A stretch of 64,000 nt of DNA from Hyphomonas sp. CY54-11-8 (GCF_000682735.1 NZ_AWFD01000036.1:62001-126000), one strand, 5' to 3'. Numbered from the stretch's first letter, positions 1 through 8,756 are shown. The notes: generated by a model not told the origin, from the letters alone. Program-made: numbers and translations.

Positions 1-99
1 CCCGGCGACACTTAACCCATTGTCTGCACATCCTTTTTTATGTGACTCCGCTCCGGAAGGCGGGTGCACGGATTTGCAATCCGCTGCGCGCTTGGAACC

Positions 100-2037
100 G
101 TGAACGACGATTTCGACTTTGTTCCGCGCCTCGGAAAGATCAGGTCGCAGGGCAATGCAACGACCCAGCTGAAGCGGCTGAAACGCGTCGTCGCGAAGGG
201 GCGGCTCGGGACGCGCAACCGCAAGTTTCTGGCACCGGGAGCGGTGCGTCATGCAGGGCGTGGAAAGGTACAGGCTGCCTTTGCCCGGCACTGGTCCAGC
301 CAGCGGGCCAGGCGCGTCATTGTTAAGGTACATATTGCGTGGGCGGGTCCGACCGGCGCGCCGAGTTTTGCAAAGCATGTCGCCTACATCCGCCGCGAAG
401 GTGTCGGGCGCGAGGGCGAGCGCGGCAAGCTCTATGACCGGAGCGTCGATGAAGCGGATGCGAAAGCATTCAATGATCGGGCTGAGGAAGACACGAGACA
501 GTTCCGGCTGATCGTCTCCCCGGAAGATGCCGAGCAGATGAAGGATCTGACGCAGTTCACGCGGGAATTCATGAGCCAGGTCGAGAAGGATCTCGGGCGC
601 CGGCTCGACTGGGTCGCGGCCAACCATCACGACACGGGCCAGCCGCATGTCCATATCGTGATCCGCGGCGGCAATACGCGGAATGGTGAGCTGCTGATTG
701 ACCGCAAGTACATCACGCATGGGTTCCGGGCGCGGGCGCAGGAGCTGGTGACGCGCGAACTCGGTCAGAGGCGCCTACGGGAGATGGCGGCGGCGAGGTC
801 GAAGGAGACCGAGCGAGAGGCGCTGACGGCGGTTGATCATGACATTGCGCGGTCGCTGGTCGATGGAAGTTACACGCTAGAGAGTGAGCGCGGGGGGGTG
901 TCGAGGTTTGACAGTACGGTCGTGAACCGCCGCTTGCGGTTCCTGGAAACGCTCGATCTCGCCTCACGGCAGGAAGACGGCCGGTGGACGTTGAAAGAGG
1001 GTTGGCAGGATACGCTGCGGGTGCTGGGCAGGCGTGGTGACATAATCCGAACGCTGGCCAACCTTGAAGGCAGGAAGATCGATACGTCGCGTCTGCATGC
1101 CCTGCCCCGTGATTTGAACTCCGCTGGCGAAATCCTGGGGCGGCTTGTTGCCACTTTGCCGGGCGATGAATTGCGGAACGGAACCACGGCACTGATCGAA
1201 GGGCTCGATGGGCGAGTCTGGTCAATAGAAATGACCGAGCAGGAAGCGGTTCAATTGCCGACGCCGGGTGGGATTGTTTCGGTTGGGCGAAAGGCAATCG
1301 AGCCGAAGCCTGCCGACCGGACGATTGCCGCAATCGCCGACCGGAATAGTGGGGTCTATTCTGAGGCATTGCATGAGGCGACTGATCCATCCAGTTCGTC
1401 GGCATTCAGGCTTGCTCACAAGCGTCGCCTGGAGGCGCTGAGAAGGCTTGGTGCAGTTGATAGAAATACCGATGGAAGCTGGAACGTCCCGAGAAATTTC
1501 GAGGAGCGTGCGTTGCAGGCCGATGCAAGAAAGCAAGGTCTGGCTGTCGATGTTAGGTCCTGGCTGCCGATTGGAGCGCTTGTTGAGCGACAAGCAGAGA
1601 CGTGGCTGGATCGGATAGACGCCGATGTGTTGGATGGCGCAGCAGGTCCATTCGCGGACGAGCTACGAAAATCGCTCAACATCCGGAGGGCTTGGCTGCG
1701 AAGCGAAGGCTACGCGCTGGATCAGAACGGCCAGCTGACACGAGAAGTCGCGGAGCGCCTCAGGAAAGAGGAGCTTCAAGCTGCAACAAGGACGGAAAGC
1801 ATTCGCGAACGGCGGCAGTTTGTATCTCGGGAGGACTGGAGAGACTTTTCCGGGACCTATTCGCGGCACGTCGAGATGGCTCAAGGCCAATTTGCTGTGA
1901 TTACTGGTCGAGATCGCTACACGCTTGTTCCAGTATCCGCTAGGAATTTAGTCTGGCTTGGCCGCAAAGTTACGCTCAGCCGTTCGCGTAGCTCAATCCA
2001 GTGGACGTTGGGTCGGTCCAGAATTGGTGTTTCCTGA
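100..2037 (+). CDS. Conjugative relaxase, VirD2-like with DUF3363 C-terminus
   Basis: This is a DNA-nicking relaxase that would cut at oriT and lead the transferred strand into the mating channel. The three-histidine HUH motif is visible as HHDTGQPHVHIV near residues 192-203. The C-terminal segment with YTLVP and IQWTLGR matches the usual end of DUF3363 relaxases, so the protein is full length at about 645 residues. A GTG at 64 gives 12 more residues. I prefer the GTG at 100 because the conserved N-terminal region starts just after it and the 64 start has too short a spacing to its GGAAGG. traG normally follows directly in related elements, but here about 3.9 kb of cargo intervenes. No oriT could be recognised in the 99 bases upstream. 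Confidence 0.9.
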   Translation: MNDDFDFVPRLGKIRSQGNATTQLKRLKRVVAKGRLGTRNRKFLAPGAVRHAGRGKVQAAFARHWSSQRARRVIVKVHIAWAGPTGAPSFAKHVAYIRREGVGREGERGKLYDRSVDEADAKAFNDRAEEDTRQFRLIVSPEDAEQMKDLTQFTREFMSQVEKDLGRRLDWVAANHHDTGQPHVHIVIRGGNTRNGELLIDRKYITHGFRARAQELVTRELGQRRLREMAAARSKETEREALTAVDHDIARSLVDGSYTLESERGGVSRFDSTVVNRRLRFLETLDLASRQEDGRWTLKEGWQDTLRVLGRRGDIIRTLANLEGRKIDTSRLHALPRDLNSAGEILGRLVATLPGDELRNGTTALIEGLDGRVWSIEMTEQEAVQLPTPGGIVSVGRKAIEPKPADRTIAAIADRNSGVYSEALHEATDPSSSSAFRLAHKRRLEALRRLGAVDRNTDGSWNVPRNFEERALQADARKQGLAVDVRSWLPIGALVERQAETWLDRIDADVLDGAAGPFADELRKSLNIRRAWLRSEGYALDQNGQLTREVAERLRKEELQAATRTESIRERRQFVSREDWRDFSGTYSRHVEMAQGQFAVITGRDRYTLVPVSARNLVWLGRKVTLSRSRSSIQWTLGRSRIGVS

Positions 2038-2114
2038 GGATCCCGATTGTACTGGCGCTGGTGGACAAACTCGTGCTTTCTGGTTGAGTTTACTCACAGG
2101 GGGCGAGACTGCAG

Positions 2115-2450
2115 ATGTTGGATAGTGCCCAAAAGGAAATGCTTTCAACAGTCGCTAATGTTTGCGCAATCCTGACCTTTCTCGGAGCGCTTTTGGCTTG
2201 GTTGAATTACAAGCTCGAACGATGGTCGAAAACTTCAAAGCTCAAAGCCTATTTGAAACGCGTACGTCAAGAAGACCTAAAACTTAATAAGAGTGGACAT
2301 CGGACGGCGTTACATCTCATCCGCCATGTGGGTCTTACAGAGGATGAAATCCTAAGGGCTAGCTTCGACAGCAAAAAAATTCATCGCGTTGTTAGCGTCG
2401 ACCCAGAGACAAGTAAGGCAAACCAACTCCTATTCTATTTTGAGAAATAG
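2115..2450 (+). CDS. Small single-TM protein of unknown function
   Basis: The product is 111 residues with one hydrophobic segment at about residues 13-31, followed by a basic, charged cytosolic-looking part (residues 35-111) that is rich in Lys and Arg. I do not recognise a family. It lies in the AT-richer cargo block and converges on the Argonaute gene with about 50 bases between stops. A GGGGGCGAG-type purine stretch precedes the ATG. It could be an independent accessory gene, an antitoxin-like or membrane partner of the neighbouring defence operon, or part of the relaxase side of the element. The opposite strand to the SIR2/Argonaute operon argues against strict co-expression. Confidence 0.6.
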   Translation: MLDSAQKEMLSTVANVCAILTFLGALLAWLNYKLERWSKTSKLKAYLKRVRQEDLKLNKSGHRTALHLIRHVGLTEDEILRASFDSKKIHRVVSVDPETSKANQLLFYFEK

Positions 2451-2503
2451 TAATCCGGTCTCTGGCGATCTCACTGGATCGGCCAAGTTAGACCACTCAT
2501 CCC

Positions 2504-3937
2504 TCACATAAATAACCGTACCGGGTAAGGCTTTGCTTCCAACTTCGGCATACGCTTGATCACTTGGGCAAGCACATCGGCATACTCTAGCGTCACTGGA
2601 AGACGCGTGTAGGGACCGTCATTGTTCCAGTTCATTTTTGTTAGCGCCAGCGCCTCCTCGCAGACGTCGAAGAAGTCGCCCCTGCCAGCAAATCTCGTAA
2701 TCAACAACGGCGAAGGAATGCCTTTTCCCTCTTTATAAAAATATCCACGGTTTCCGGCCATTTCCGGGATATTCCCTTGCGTCCATAGCAACGCTTCGTG
2801 ATCACCCAACGGCAAAATTTGCCCTCGATGGCATGGATGTCTCTCTGCGGACTTCGGCTGACTAAACAGCATACCTTGCCAGCCGTGGCTTTCTTGAACC
2901 TGTAGCAGTTCAACATCCTGCACATTCCTGAACGCGGCTAAACAACCTTCAATCTCAGGCTTCCGGAATTCGGTATTTTTGAATACGACGACACGCTGTG
3001 GAAGATCGCCGGCATGACAAGACTGGTATATGGAAAGGCTACGCGCCATTACCTTCAGCATCTGCTCCTTATGCATGAACGGATTGCGCCTGAAGACAGA
3101 CACATCCTCCGCCTCATAAGCTATGAAATCCAGACCTGCGCCATCTGAATCGAAAACCTGCGCGCAACATATGGCAAAACGGGATGGCGCGTCAGTGCTC
3201 GACCGGAGAGCGTAGTCTATACCCACGTATGCTGTTTTCGGCCTGGTATTGGCCAGCGCCCAGGGAACACCTCCAGCTTTTGTGTAAGTCGCGATCGCCA
3301 ACCGCCACATCACGCTGCAACGGCAGTAGTAGTCGAGGGCTCGGTCGTCTCTGATAATCTGAAGCGGCATACCTGCTGATGCCGAATATGCTTTTAGGTG
3401 GTCGTGCAGGTCGAAATCGTCTTCATCGGTTCCACCGAATCCCTGGTGCCATTTCGCGGGGACGCCCATGAAAACGACATCAAAATCGTGACGCTGAGAC
3501 CTTAAGCTCGACAGTGCACCGGTAAGGGCTTCTGCAAGCACTCTGTGTGGCGCGCTTGAGGATTCAACACGGCTATCTAGAGCATCAGGTAAAATGATTG
3601 CCGCATCGTCGCGAGCTTTTGCGATTGAAACTTCAAAAATGCGATCGAAACCGGGATATTCTGGAAGATAGTTTTTGCGTTCCTTGGGCTGATGGCGGCT
3701 GTTCAATTCGTTGACCAAATGCCTCAGACGTCCAAGCATGGACTGCTGGCCGACAAAAGCAATACGAATAGGGTTGGAAACACTGGCGAGGCGGAGCTTT
3801 CCAAAGGGACCGTTGTCCAGAAGCCCCTGCAGTGGATGCAGACCAAATGTTTCAGGATCTGCGTTGCCAAATTTTAGCAAGGGTTCGGCTAGTCTCTTGT
3901 GGCGGGGGAGATTGAACGGATTGACTGACTTGGTCAT
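2504..3937 (-). CDS. Short prokaryotic Argonaute (MID-PIWI), SPARSA partner
   Basis: The product is 477 residues with no N or PAZ domain. The MID domain spans about 50-225 and the PIWI fold about 226-477, ending in the typical LPVTLEYADVLA segment. The first PIWI strand is YVGID (D241). Where active enzymes carry the second catalytic Asp, the sequence reads VVVFKNTEFRKPE (315-328), so the DEDX tetrad looks incomplete and the protein is probably a guide-loaded sensor rather than a nuclease. It follows the SIR2-APAZ gene with an ATGA overlap (3934-3937), implying translational coupling and a 1:1 complex. In the known SPARSA family the pair binds RNA guide and DNA target and triggers NAD+ depletion, killing invaded cells. 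Function here is inferred from architecture. Confidence 0.88.
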   Translation of the reverse strand: MTKSVNPFNLPRHKRLAEPLLKFGNADPETFGLHPLQGLLDNGPFGKLRLASVSNPIRIAFVGQQSMLGRLRHLVNELNSRHQPKERKNYLPEYPGFDRIFEVSIAKARDDAAIILPDALDSRVESSSAPHRVLAEALTGALSSLRSQRHDFDVVFMGVPAKWHQGFGGTDEDDFDLHDHLKAYSASAGMPLQIIRDDRALDYYCRCSVMWRLAIATYTKAGGVPWALANTRPKTAYVGIDYALRSSTDAPSRFAICCAQVFDSDGAGLDFIAYEAEDVSVFRRNPFMHKEQMLKVMARSLSIYQSCHAGDLPQRVVVFKNTEFRKPEIEGCLAAFRNVQDVELLQVQESHGWQGMLFSQPKSAERHPCHRGQILPLGDHEALLWTQGNIPEMAGNRGYFYKEGKGIPSPLLITRFAGRGDFFDVCEEALALTKMNWNNDGPYTRLPVTLEYADVLAQVIKRMPKLEAKPYPVRLFM

Positions 3938-5700
3938 GATTGGAGCCCGCTGAACGCGGTCACTGGCAGCACTTCAAACCTCGCGCCAATTCCTGTCCCA
4001 CCTTCAATGCCTAGAGTGACCGCATCCCGGGTTGTGCCAAATATCGCCTGGATCCACCCATCCAAAATTGAGTTACTCTGGAGGTTGTACCTGCGCACAC
4101 GACGTTCGCGTTGAAACTCCTTTGCGTCAGCTTTCGCGTCATCTGGCGTACCATCGTCGAAATCCACGAGCACGACAGGACTTACAAGCAGCCAAAGCCG
4201 ATCCATCTTATAGTCGAGCCGCAACTGGCAAGCTTCACTCCAAGGCAAGCCTGCGCTTGTAGTCCCGTTAAGCAGCTGTACTGCGGTTTGCAACGCGCTT
4301 AAGTCGAAGCTCGGTTGACCGCCATCCGCTCGAAAGTAGTGGCGATGTCCCGCTCTGTGCAATTCAAATCCGCTGTGCATCGACAGCGATCTAAACAGTG
4401 CATCCCTCAGAAGTGAACGTTCGCCAGACTCGAACGCTAACCTCTCCGCTATTACGCTATGTGTATCTAACGAGCGAAGGTTTGCATCACCAAACACGCG
4501 CCTTATTTCCCCATCATCGCCAAATGCCAACACCCCTTTCTTGATTCGTGATGCGATTAGCGACGAGTCCAATTCATTGAGGCGCTCCTGAATTTCGCGA
4601 GCGCCGCCTATTTCGCAATCTACGAGTCGCACTGTTTTCGGGTAGTCCGTGATCGGAAGTGCATTTGTTCGAACAAATGGTACTGACGGAGATCTGCTCG
4701 ACAAATCCAGTTTCCTCGGTGCTATCTTTCCCTTGTCATCAAGCTGGATCGTAAGGTCTTCGGTATCCGGCAAATAGCGGATAATGTCAGAAAAAAGCTC
4801 GTCGAAACTTTCTGCTTTTACGAAACATGCGTCGACGCCCGCAGCCTTGGCATCACTAATTAAGCCAACCAGCTCCGGATACTGATGGTCGGTCTCACGC
4901 ACAAACCAAAACAACCCATTGGGAAAGCCCTTACCGCCATTAATTGCTTCTCTCAGCACAGCCATGATTGACGAATCCCGCCCGCTATATCCTGAAACGG
5001 CCAATCCAAGATTTCGGCACGTGTCCAACAAGATGTCCCGCATTTGTTTGTCTTGGATAGCCAACTCTCCGGAAGTATTTTTCAGTTTCTCAGATTGAAA
5101 ATCTCCATGGAGTTTGGCGTAGATGGGCCACCTTTGTTGAGCGTAAGCTGTCGAAATCCGTTCAGGCTCGCCCAAATCTCCAACAGTCAATTCAGTCGTA
5201 GTACCCCAAACATTCGCGACCGCATCTTCCATGACCCGGTCGAAATTGGTCGTCCAGATCACGCGCGCACGGTCTCGCTTCATCAAATGCGCAAGAGCCA
5301 TATGACCATAGCTCGGCTTGGCACCTCTAATCATTCCGTCAATGTAACGACGACGATCTTGTGCATCAGGATACGTCGCTTCGAAATATTCGGCATATTC
5401 CGCCTCGTCCCAAAGTCTTGGGTATCGTCCCGTATCGTCACAGAACTTCTGCAGAATTTCCTGCGTTCGAGTATCGCTGAGATTTGAGATTGCGCTCGCA
5501 GGTATCTGCTTGGCAGACCGATACAGTCGCGACTTGAAGTCCCAAATCATGTCGTCGGCAGTTTTGATGTTGGACGCTCTCGAAGCGCCGGCACCAAGCA
5601 ACCACATGACGCCCTCAGCGCGTTGCTCGAACTTTCGAAGAAATGTTGGAAGATCGAGCGTCAGGTCCGCTGACAATTCTTGTTTTTCTGTCCCAGGCAT
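3934..5700 (-). CDS. SIR2-APAZ effector of a short-Argonaute (SPARSA) system
   Basis: The product is about 588 residues. The N-terminal SIR2 fold shows the nucleotide-binding GAGAS (36-40), TTNFD (150-154), the LHGD histidine motif (197-200) and GYSGRD (237-242). The rest, about 340-588, fits an APAZ domain, the N/L1/L2-like region that docks onto short Argonautes. Members of this family hydrolyse NAD+ when the partner Argonaute recognises invading DNA. The ATG at 5700 is preferred, with GGAA six bases upstream. A GTG at 5748 would add 16 residues of less typical sequence. It overlaps the Argonaute gene by four bases. The two genes use more A/T-rich codons than the flanking tra genes, suggesting separate acquisition. 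Confidence 0.88.
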   Translation of the reverse strand: MPGTEKQELSADLTLDLPTFLRKFEQRAEGVMWLLGAGASRASNIKTADDMIWDFKSRLYRSAKQIPASAISNLSDTRTQEILQKFCDDTGRYPRLWDEAEYAEYFEATYPDAQDRRRYIDGMIRGAKPSYGHMALAHLMKRDRARVIWTTNFDRVMEDAVANVWGTTTELTVGDLGEPERISTAYAQQRWPIYAKLHGDFQSEKLKNTSGELAIQDKQMRDILLDTCRNLGLAVSGYSGRDSSIMAVLREAINGGKGFPNGLFWFVRETDHQYPELVGLISDAKAAGVDACFVKAESFDELFSDIIRYLPDTEDLTIQLDDKGKIAPRKLDLSSRSPSVPFVRTNALPITDYPKTVRLVDCEIGGAREIQERLNELDSSLIASRIKKGVLAFGDDGEIRRVFGDANLRSLDTHSVIAERLAFESGERSLLRDALFRSLSMHSGFELHRAGHRHYFRADGGQPSFDLSALQTAVQLLNGTTSAGLPWSEACQLRLDYKMDRLWLLVSPVVLVDFDDGTPDDAKADAKEFQRERRVRRYNLQSNSILDGWIQAIFGTTRDAVTLGIEGGTGIGARFEVLPVTAFSGLQS

Positions 5701-5736
5701 TGCGGTTCCATTTGTCAGGTTCAACAGTACCTGAAA

Positions 5737-5986
5737 AAGGGTACCCACCTCAAAGTTTGATCTCGTTTTGATTCTCTAGGTTCAGCGATTCGAGGCCACG
5801 AATCAATCAGGCGATTTAATGACCGCACGCCCGGATAAATAGTCAATGCATGTTCGAATTCAGAAACGAGCGGGGCAGCGTTAATGCCGTTTTCACTTAC
5901 GTATAACTCCCCCGAAATCCCATCGTTTTTCCGAGCCTTAATGGCATCATTGAGGAGCGCGGCAGCGGAGGTACCAAAATATTACT
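5737..5986 (-). other. Possible gene remnant or leader between SIR2-APAZ and traG
   Basis: This mostly intergenic stretch stays open in one minus-strand frame for about 80 codons and reads as plausible protein (for example GELYVSENGINAAPL) but has no ATG. It ends just inside the 5' side of the SIR2-APAZ region. It may be the 3' remnant of an older cargo gene, or the frame may be open by chance. The promoter of the SPARSA operon must lie here. A TTGACT at 5846-5841 is a candidate -35, but the -10 is weak, so I do not call a promoter. Confidence 0.3.
5967..5983 (+). promoter_or_regulatory. Ribosome binding site deciding an AUU start for traG
   Basis: GGAGG at 5967-5971 is followed by nine bases and ATT at 5981-5983. 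An in-frame TGA at 5951-5953 closes the frame upstream, and no ATG or GTG occurs between it and the first transmembrane helix. AUU is a known rare initiator (infC is the standard example), so weak or regulated coupling-protein synthesis is possible. Confidence 0.55.
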
Positions 5987-7903
5987 CCTACAAAATTCCT
6001 TCTTGGCCAGTTTCTGCTGACACTTTTGCTGATCATCTGTTCGGTGTGGATTGCGACGCAGTGGGCCGCTGGTGTTCTGGACCATCAGCCTCGTTTAGGT
6101 GGGCCGTGGTTCGAGCTTGCGGGTCAGCCTATCTACAAACCTTGGCGGCTGTTCCAGTGGTGGTATGCCTATGATGCGTACGCTCCCAACGTGTTTGCTC
6201 GCGCGGGTTTGATTGCATCGCTGGGCGGCATCGCCGGAATTGTGATGGCGATCATCGCGTCGCTCTGGCGAGCAAGACGCGAGAAAAATGCGACGACTTA
6301 CGGCTCGGCGCGCTGGTCATCGGTTCGGGATGTTCGGCAATCTGGTCTGCTTGGTTCGTCAGGTTTGGTGCTGGGACGGTTCAAAGGGCGCTATCTCCGG
6401 CACGCTGGCGCAGAACATGTTATGGCCTTCGCGCCGACCCGGTCCGGCAAGGGTGTCGGGCTGGTGATCCCTACCCTGCTATCCTGGACCGGAAACGCGA
6501 TCGTACATGACATAAAGGGAGAAAACTGGGCGCTGACCTCAAAGTGGCGATCGGGCTTCTCTCGCTGTGTCCGTTTCGATCCGACGGATTTGTCGAGTTC
6601 AAAGTTCAATCCCCTGCTAGAAGTGCGGCTTGGCACGCATGAGGTCCGGGATGCGCAGAATGTGGCAGACATTCTGGTCGATCCGGATGGATCCCTGGAG
6701 CGGCGTAGCCATTGGGACAAGACGGCACATTCACTGCTCGTTGGCGCCATCCTGCATGTCCTTTACGCCGAAGATGACAAGTCACTCGCAGGCGTGGCGA
6801 CACTGCTCTCTGATCCAGCCCGGCCGATCGATGACACGCTGGAGCGTATGCTTGAGGCGAACCATCTCGGGAGCCGTGACCAGCCATTGACGCATCCGGT
6901 TGTGGCAGAAGCGGCGCGGGAGCTCCTGAACAAGTCTGAGAATGAAAAGTCTTCGGTCGTGTCGACCGCGATTTCATTTCTAGGGCTCTACCGCGATCCT
7001 GTGGTGCAGCGGGCGACATCCGGTTCGGATTGGCGCATCGAGGATTTGTTTCGCGGCGAGAGTCCTGCGTCGTTGTATCTGGTGGTTCCGCCGTCTGATC
7101 TGTCACGGACAAAACCCTTGATGCGGTTGATCCTTAATCAGATTGCGCGGCGGCTTTGCGAAGAGCTGCCAGATGGAAAAGACCGCCGACAGACCCTGTT
7201 GATGCTTGATGAGTTTCCAGCACTGGGACGGCTTGATTTCTTCGAGAGCTCTCTCGCTTTCATGGCGGGCTATGGAGTCCGCGCCTTCCTGATTGCTCAG
7301 TCTCTGAACCAGGTCGAGAAGGCCTATGGGCAGAACAATTCAATCCTCGACAATTGCCATGTCCGGATCGCGTTCGCGACGAATGACGAACGCACAGCCA
7401 AGCGCATTTCCGACATGCTCGGCACCACGACGGAGCAGCGAAACCAGAAGAATTATACCGGGCACCGGCTCGCGCCCTGGCTCAGTCATGTCATGGTCTC
7501 CCAGCAGGAAACCCAACGACCTCTTCTCACACCCGGCGAGGTGATGCAGATGCCTGCAGATGATGCTCTGATCTTCCTGGCGAGCCATCCGCCGATCCGC
7601 GCGAAAAAGCTCCGATACTATGAAGATCTAAATTTTACCGAGCGGGTCGGCGCTCTGCCGATTGCCGCTGCCGGTGCGGATACATCGCGATTTGGCGGGT
7701 ATCATCGATCTGGACCATCGCCCTCGGACGGTAATGCAGGCGGGCTGGCGCGATCGGTTGGCCCTGACATCGGCGATGAGGATGAAATCTCGCAGGATAT
7801 TGCGAGTGAGGAAGAGCACGCGCCACAGCAGCGCGGCGGCATTCAGGACCAGATCACGCGCTACTACCTTCAAGTCCAGGAAAATGGCGGACGGGAGCTT
7901 TAG
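5981..7903 (+). CDS. traG: VirD4/TraG type IV coupling ATPase, probable AUU start
   Basis: This inner-membrane hexameric ATPase passes the relaxase-DNA complex to the secretion channel. Two N-terminal membrane segments are visible (about residues 6-30 and 71-92). Walker A is APTRSGKG and Walker B is LLMLDEFPAL. The frame contains no ATG or GTG ahead of the first membrane helix. The first in-frame standard start, TTG at 6026, would delete half of that helix and has no ribosome site. Reading from ATT at 5981 gives TPTKFLLGQF, the usual start of this family, and a GGAGG lies at 5967-5971, nine bases upstream. I therefore call AUU as the start (640 residues). It lies just after the defence cargo and four bases before the next gene. 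Confidence 0.88.
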   Translation: MTPTKFLLGQFLLTLLLIICSVWIATQWAAGVLDHQPRLGGPWFELAGQPIYKPWRLFQWWYAYDAYAPNVFARAGLIASLGGIAGIVMAIIASLWRARREKNATTYGSARWSSVRDVRQSGLLGSSGLVLGRFKGRYLRHAGAEHVMAFAPTRSGKGVGLVIPTLLSWTGNAIVHDIKGENWALTSKWRSGFSRCVRFDPTDLSSSKFNPLLEVRLGTHEVRDAQNVADILVDPDGSLERRSHWDKTAHSLLVGAILHVLYAEDDKSLAGVATLLSDPARPIDDTLERMLEANHLGSRDQPLTHPVVAEAARELLNKSENEKSSVVSTAISFLGLYRDPVVQRATSGSDWRIEDLFRGESPASLYLVVPPSDLSRTKPLMRLILNQIARRLCEELPDGKDRRQTLLMLDEFPALGRLDFFESSLAFMAGYGVRAFLIAQSLNQVEKAYGQNNSILDNCHVRIAFATNDERTAKRISDMLGTTTEQRNQKNYTGHRLAPWLSHVMVSQQETQRPLLTPGEVMQMPADDALIFLASHPPIRAKKLRYYEDLNFTERVGALPIAAAGADTSRFGGYHRSGPSPSDGNAGGLARSVGPDIGDEDEISQDIASEEEHAPQQRGGIQDQITRYYLQVQENGGREL

Positions 7904-7906
7904 GAG

Positions 7907-8284
7907 ATGGCGCGCAATCCACGGCTTCATATCCGCGTCTCCGAGGCGAACCATCGCAAGGCGAAGCAGTTCTCTGCTGAGCACGGTGTCCACGTCGGCA
8001 CGCTGATCGATGAGGCGCTGACCCTATTGTTCACACCGCCTGAAGACCGGCCCGATGCCGCGATCATCCAGCGGCTGGAACGGGTCGAAGACCAGATCGA
8101 GAAACTTGAGACCGGAACTGCCTTCCAGACGGACCTGCTGATCGAGTTCATTTTCGAATGGCTGAGACAGCGCCCAGGCAAGAACCCGCTCGAGACTCCG
8201 GCAGATGCAGCGCGCGCGCGAAGCGAGCTCGAAGCGCTGACCAAGCGCGTCGTCGAGCGCTCCAACCCGCACATCTGGAACTGA
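7907..8284 (+). CDS. Ribbon-helix-helix (CopG-type) conjugation protein
   Basis: The product is 125 residues. The first 50 show a ribbon-helix-helix DNA-binding pattern: a basic beta strand (RLHIRVSEANHRKA) followed by two helices around HVGTLIDEALTLLF. The middle (45-75) is a likely coiled coil (IQRLERVEDQIEKLE). Such proteins sit directly after traG in trb-type elements and may regulate the transfer operon or assist the relaxosome at oriT. The gene starts three bases after the traG stop, so it is co-transcribed. The exact operator is not visible. Confidence 0.8.
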   Translation: MARNPRLHIRVSEANHRKAKQFSAEHGVHVGTLIDEALTLLFTPPEDRPDAAIIQRLERVEDQIEKLETGTAFQTDLLIEFIFEWLRQRPGKNPLETPADAARARSELEALTKRVVERSNPHIWN

Positions 8285-8288
8285 TCAT

Positions 8289-8555
8289 TCAGGCAGCTGC
8301 GTCGAGCTGGCCGGATTTCAGTGCCTGCCGGAACTCCGCGGCATCCTGCACTGACCTGAACATGTAGCTGGCCGTGTGCTCGCCTTTCTCCAGATGGCTA
8401 TGCGAGCGCCATTCGGGACCGATATGCGTGTTGAGCCAGACGGCGATGATGTCGAGGCGCTTACCGAGGCCGAAGGGCGGGATTGGCAATTCGACATGAT
8501 GCGGGAAGTCCCGCGCATCCTTTTCGGCCATGAGAACGGACTTGTAGCGACCCAT
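8289..8555 (-). CDS. Conserved hypothetical protein opposite the tra operon
   Basis: The product is 88 residues, beginning MGRYKSVLMAEKDARDFPHH, with no signal peptide or membrane segment and a soluble alpha/beta composition. A strong AAGGAGAGG lies three to four bases upstream of the ATG, which supports translation. It is convergent with the ribbon-helix-helix gene (four bases between stops) and lies on the strand opposite the whole transfer operon. I do not recognise a characterised family. It may be a conserved accessory of this class of element. The gene must carry its promoter in the 8556-8756 interval, which also lies ahead of trbB. Confidence 0.65.
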   Translation of the reverse strand: MGRYKSVLMAEKDARDFPHHVELPIPPFGLGKRLDIIAVWLNTHIGPEWRSHSHLEKGEHTASYMFRSVQDAAEFRQALKSGQLDAAA

Positions 8556-8756
8556 AGGCCTCTCCTTTTAGTTCGCTTTTTGTTCTTTTCTCACTTTCCG
8601 GTCTAATATCAATCTCTTCGGCGCGATTTCCTGTGAGTTGCCCCTCTGCGTCCTCGGACTTCCCGCAGGCGCCTTTCGTGTCCTCCGGCCCCAACTGTGC
8701 GGCAGCATTTTATGCCCCGATGGTGGTCCCATCACTGATGAGGACCACGCCCTGCT

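Noticed and set aside
1..99. oriT upstream of the relaxase
   Set aside because: No nick-site consensus or convincing inverted repeat could be recognised in this short stretch.
713..1405. 230-residue minus-strand ORF inside the relaxase gene
   Set aside because: Low-complexity Arg/Ser/Pro composition and complete overlap with a well-supported gene; a shadow frame of GC-rich DNA.
6026..6028. TTG as the traG start
   Set aside because: It lies inside the first transmembrane helix and lacks a ribosome site.
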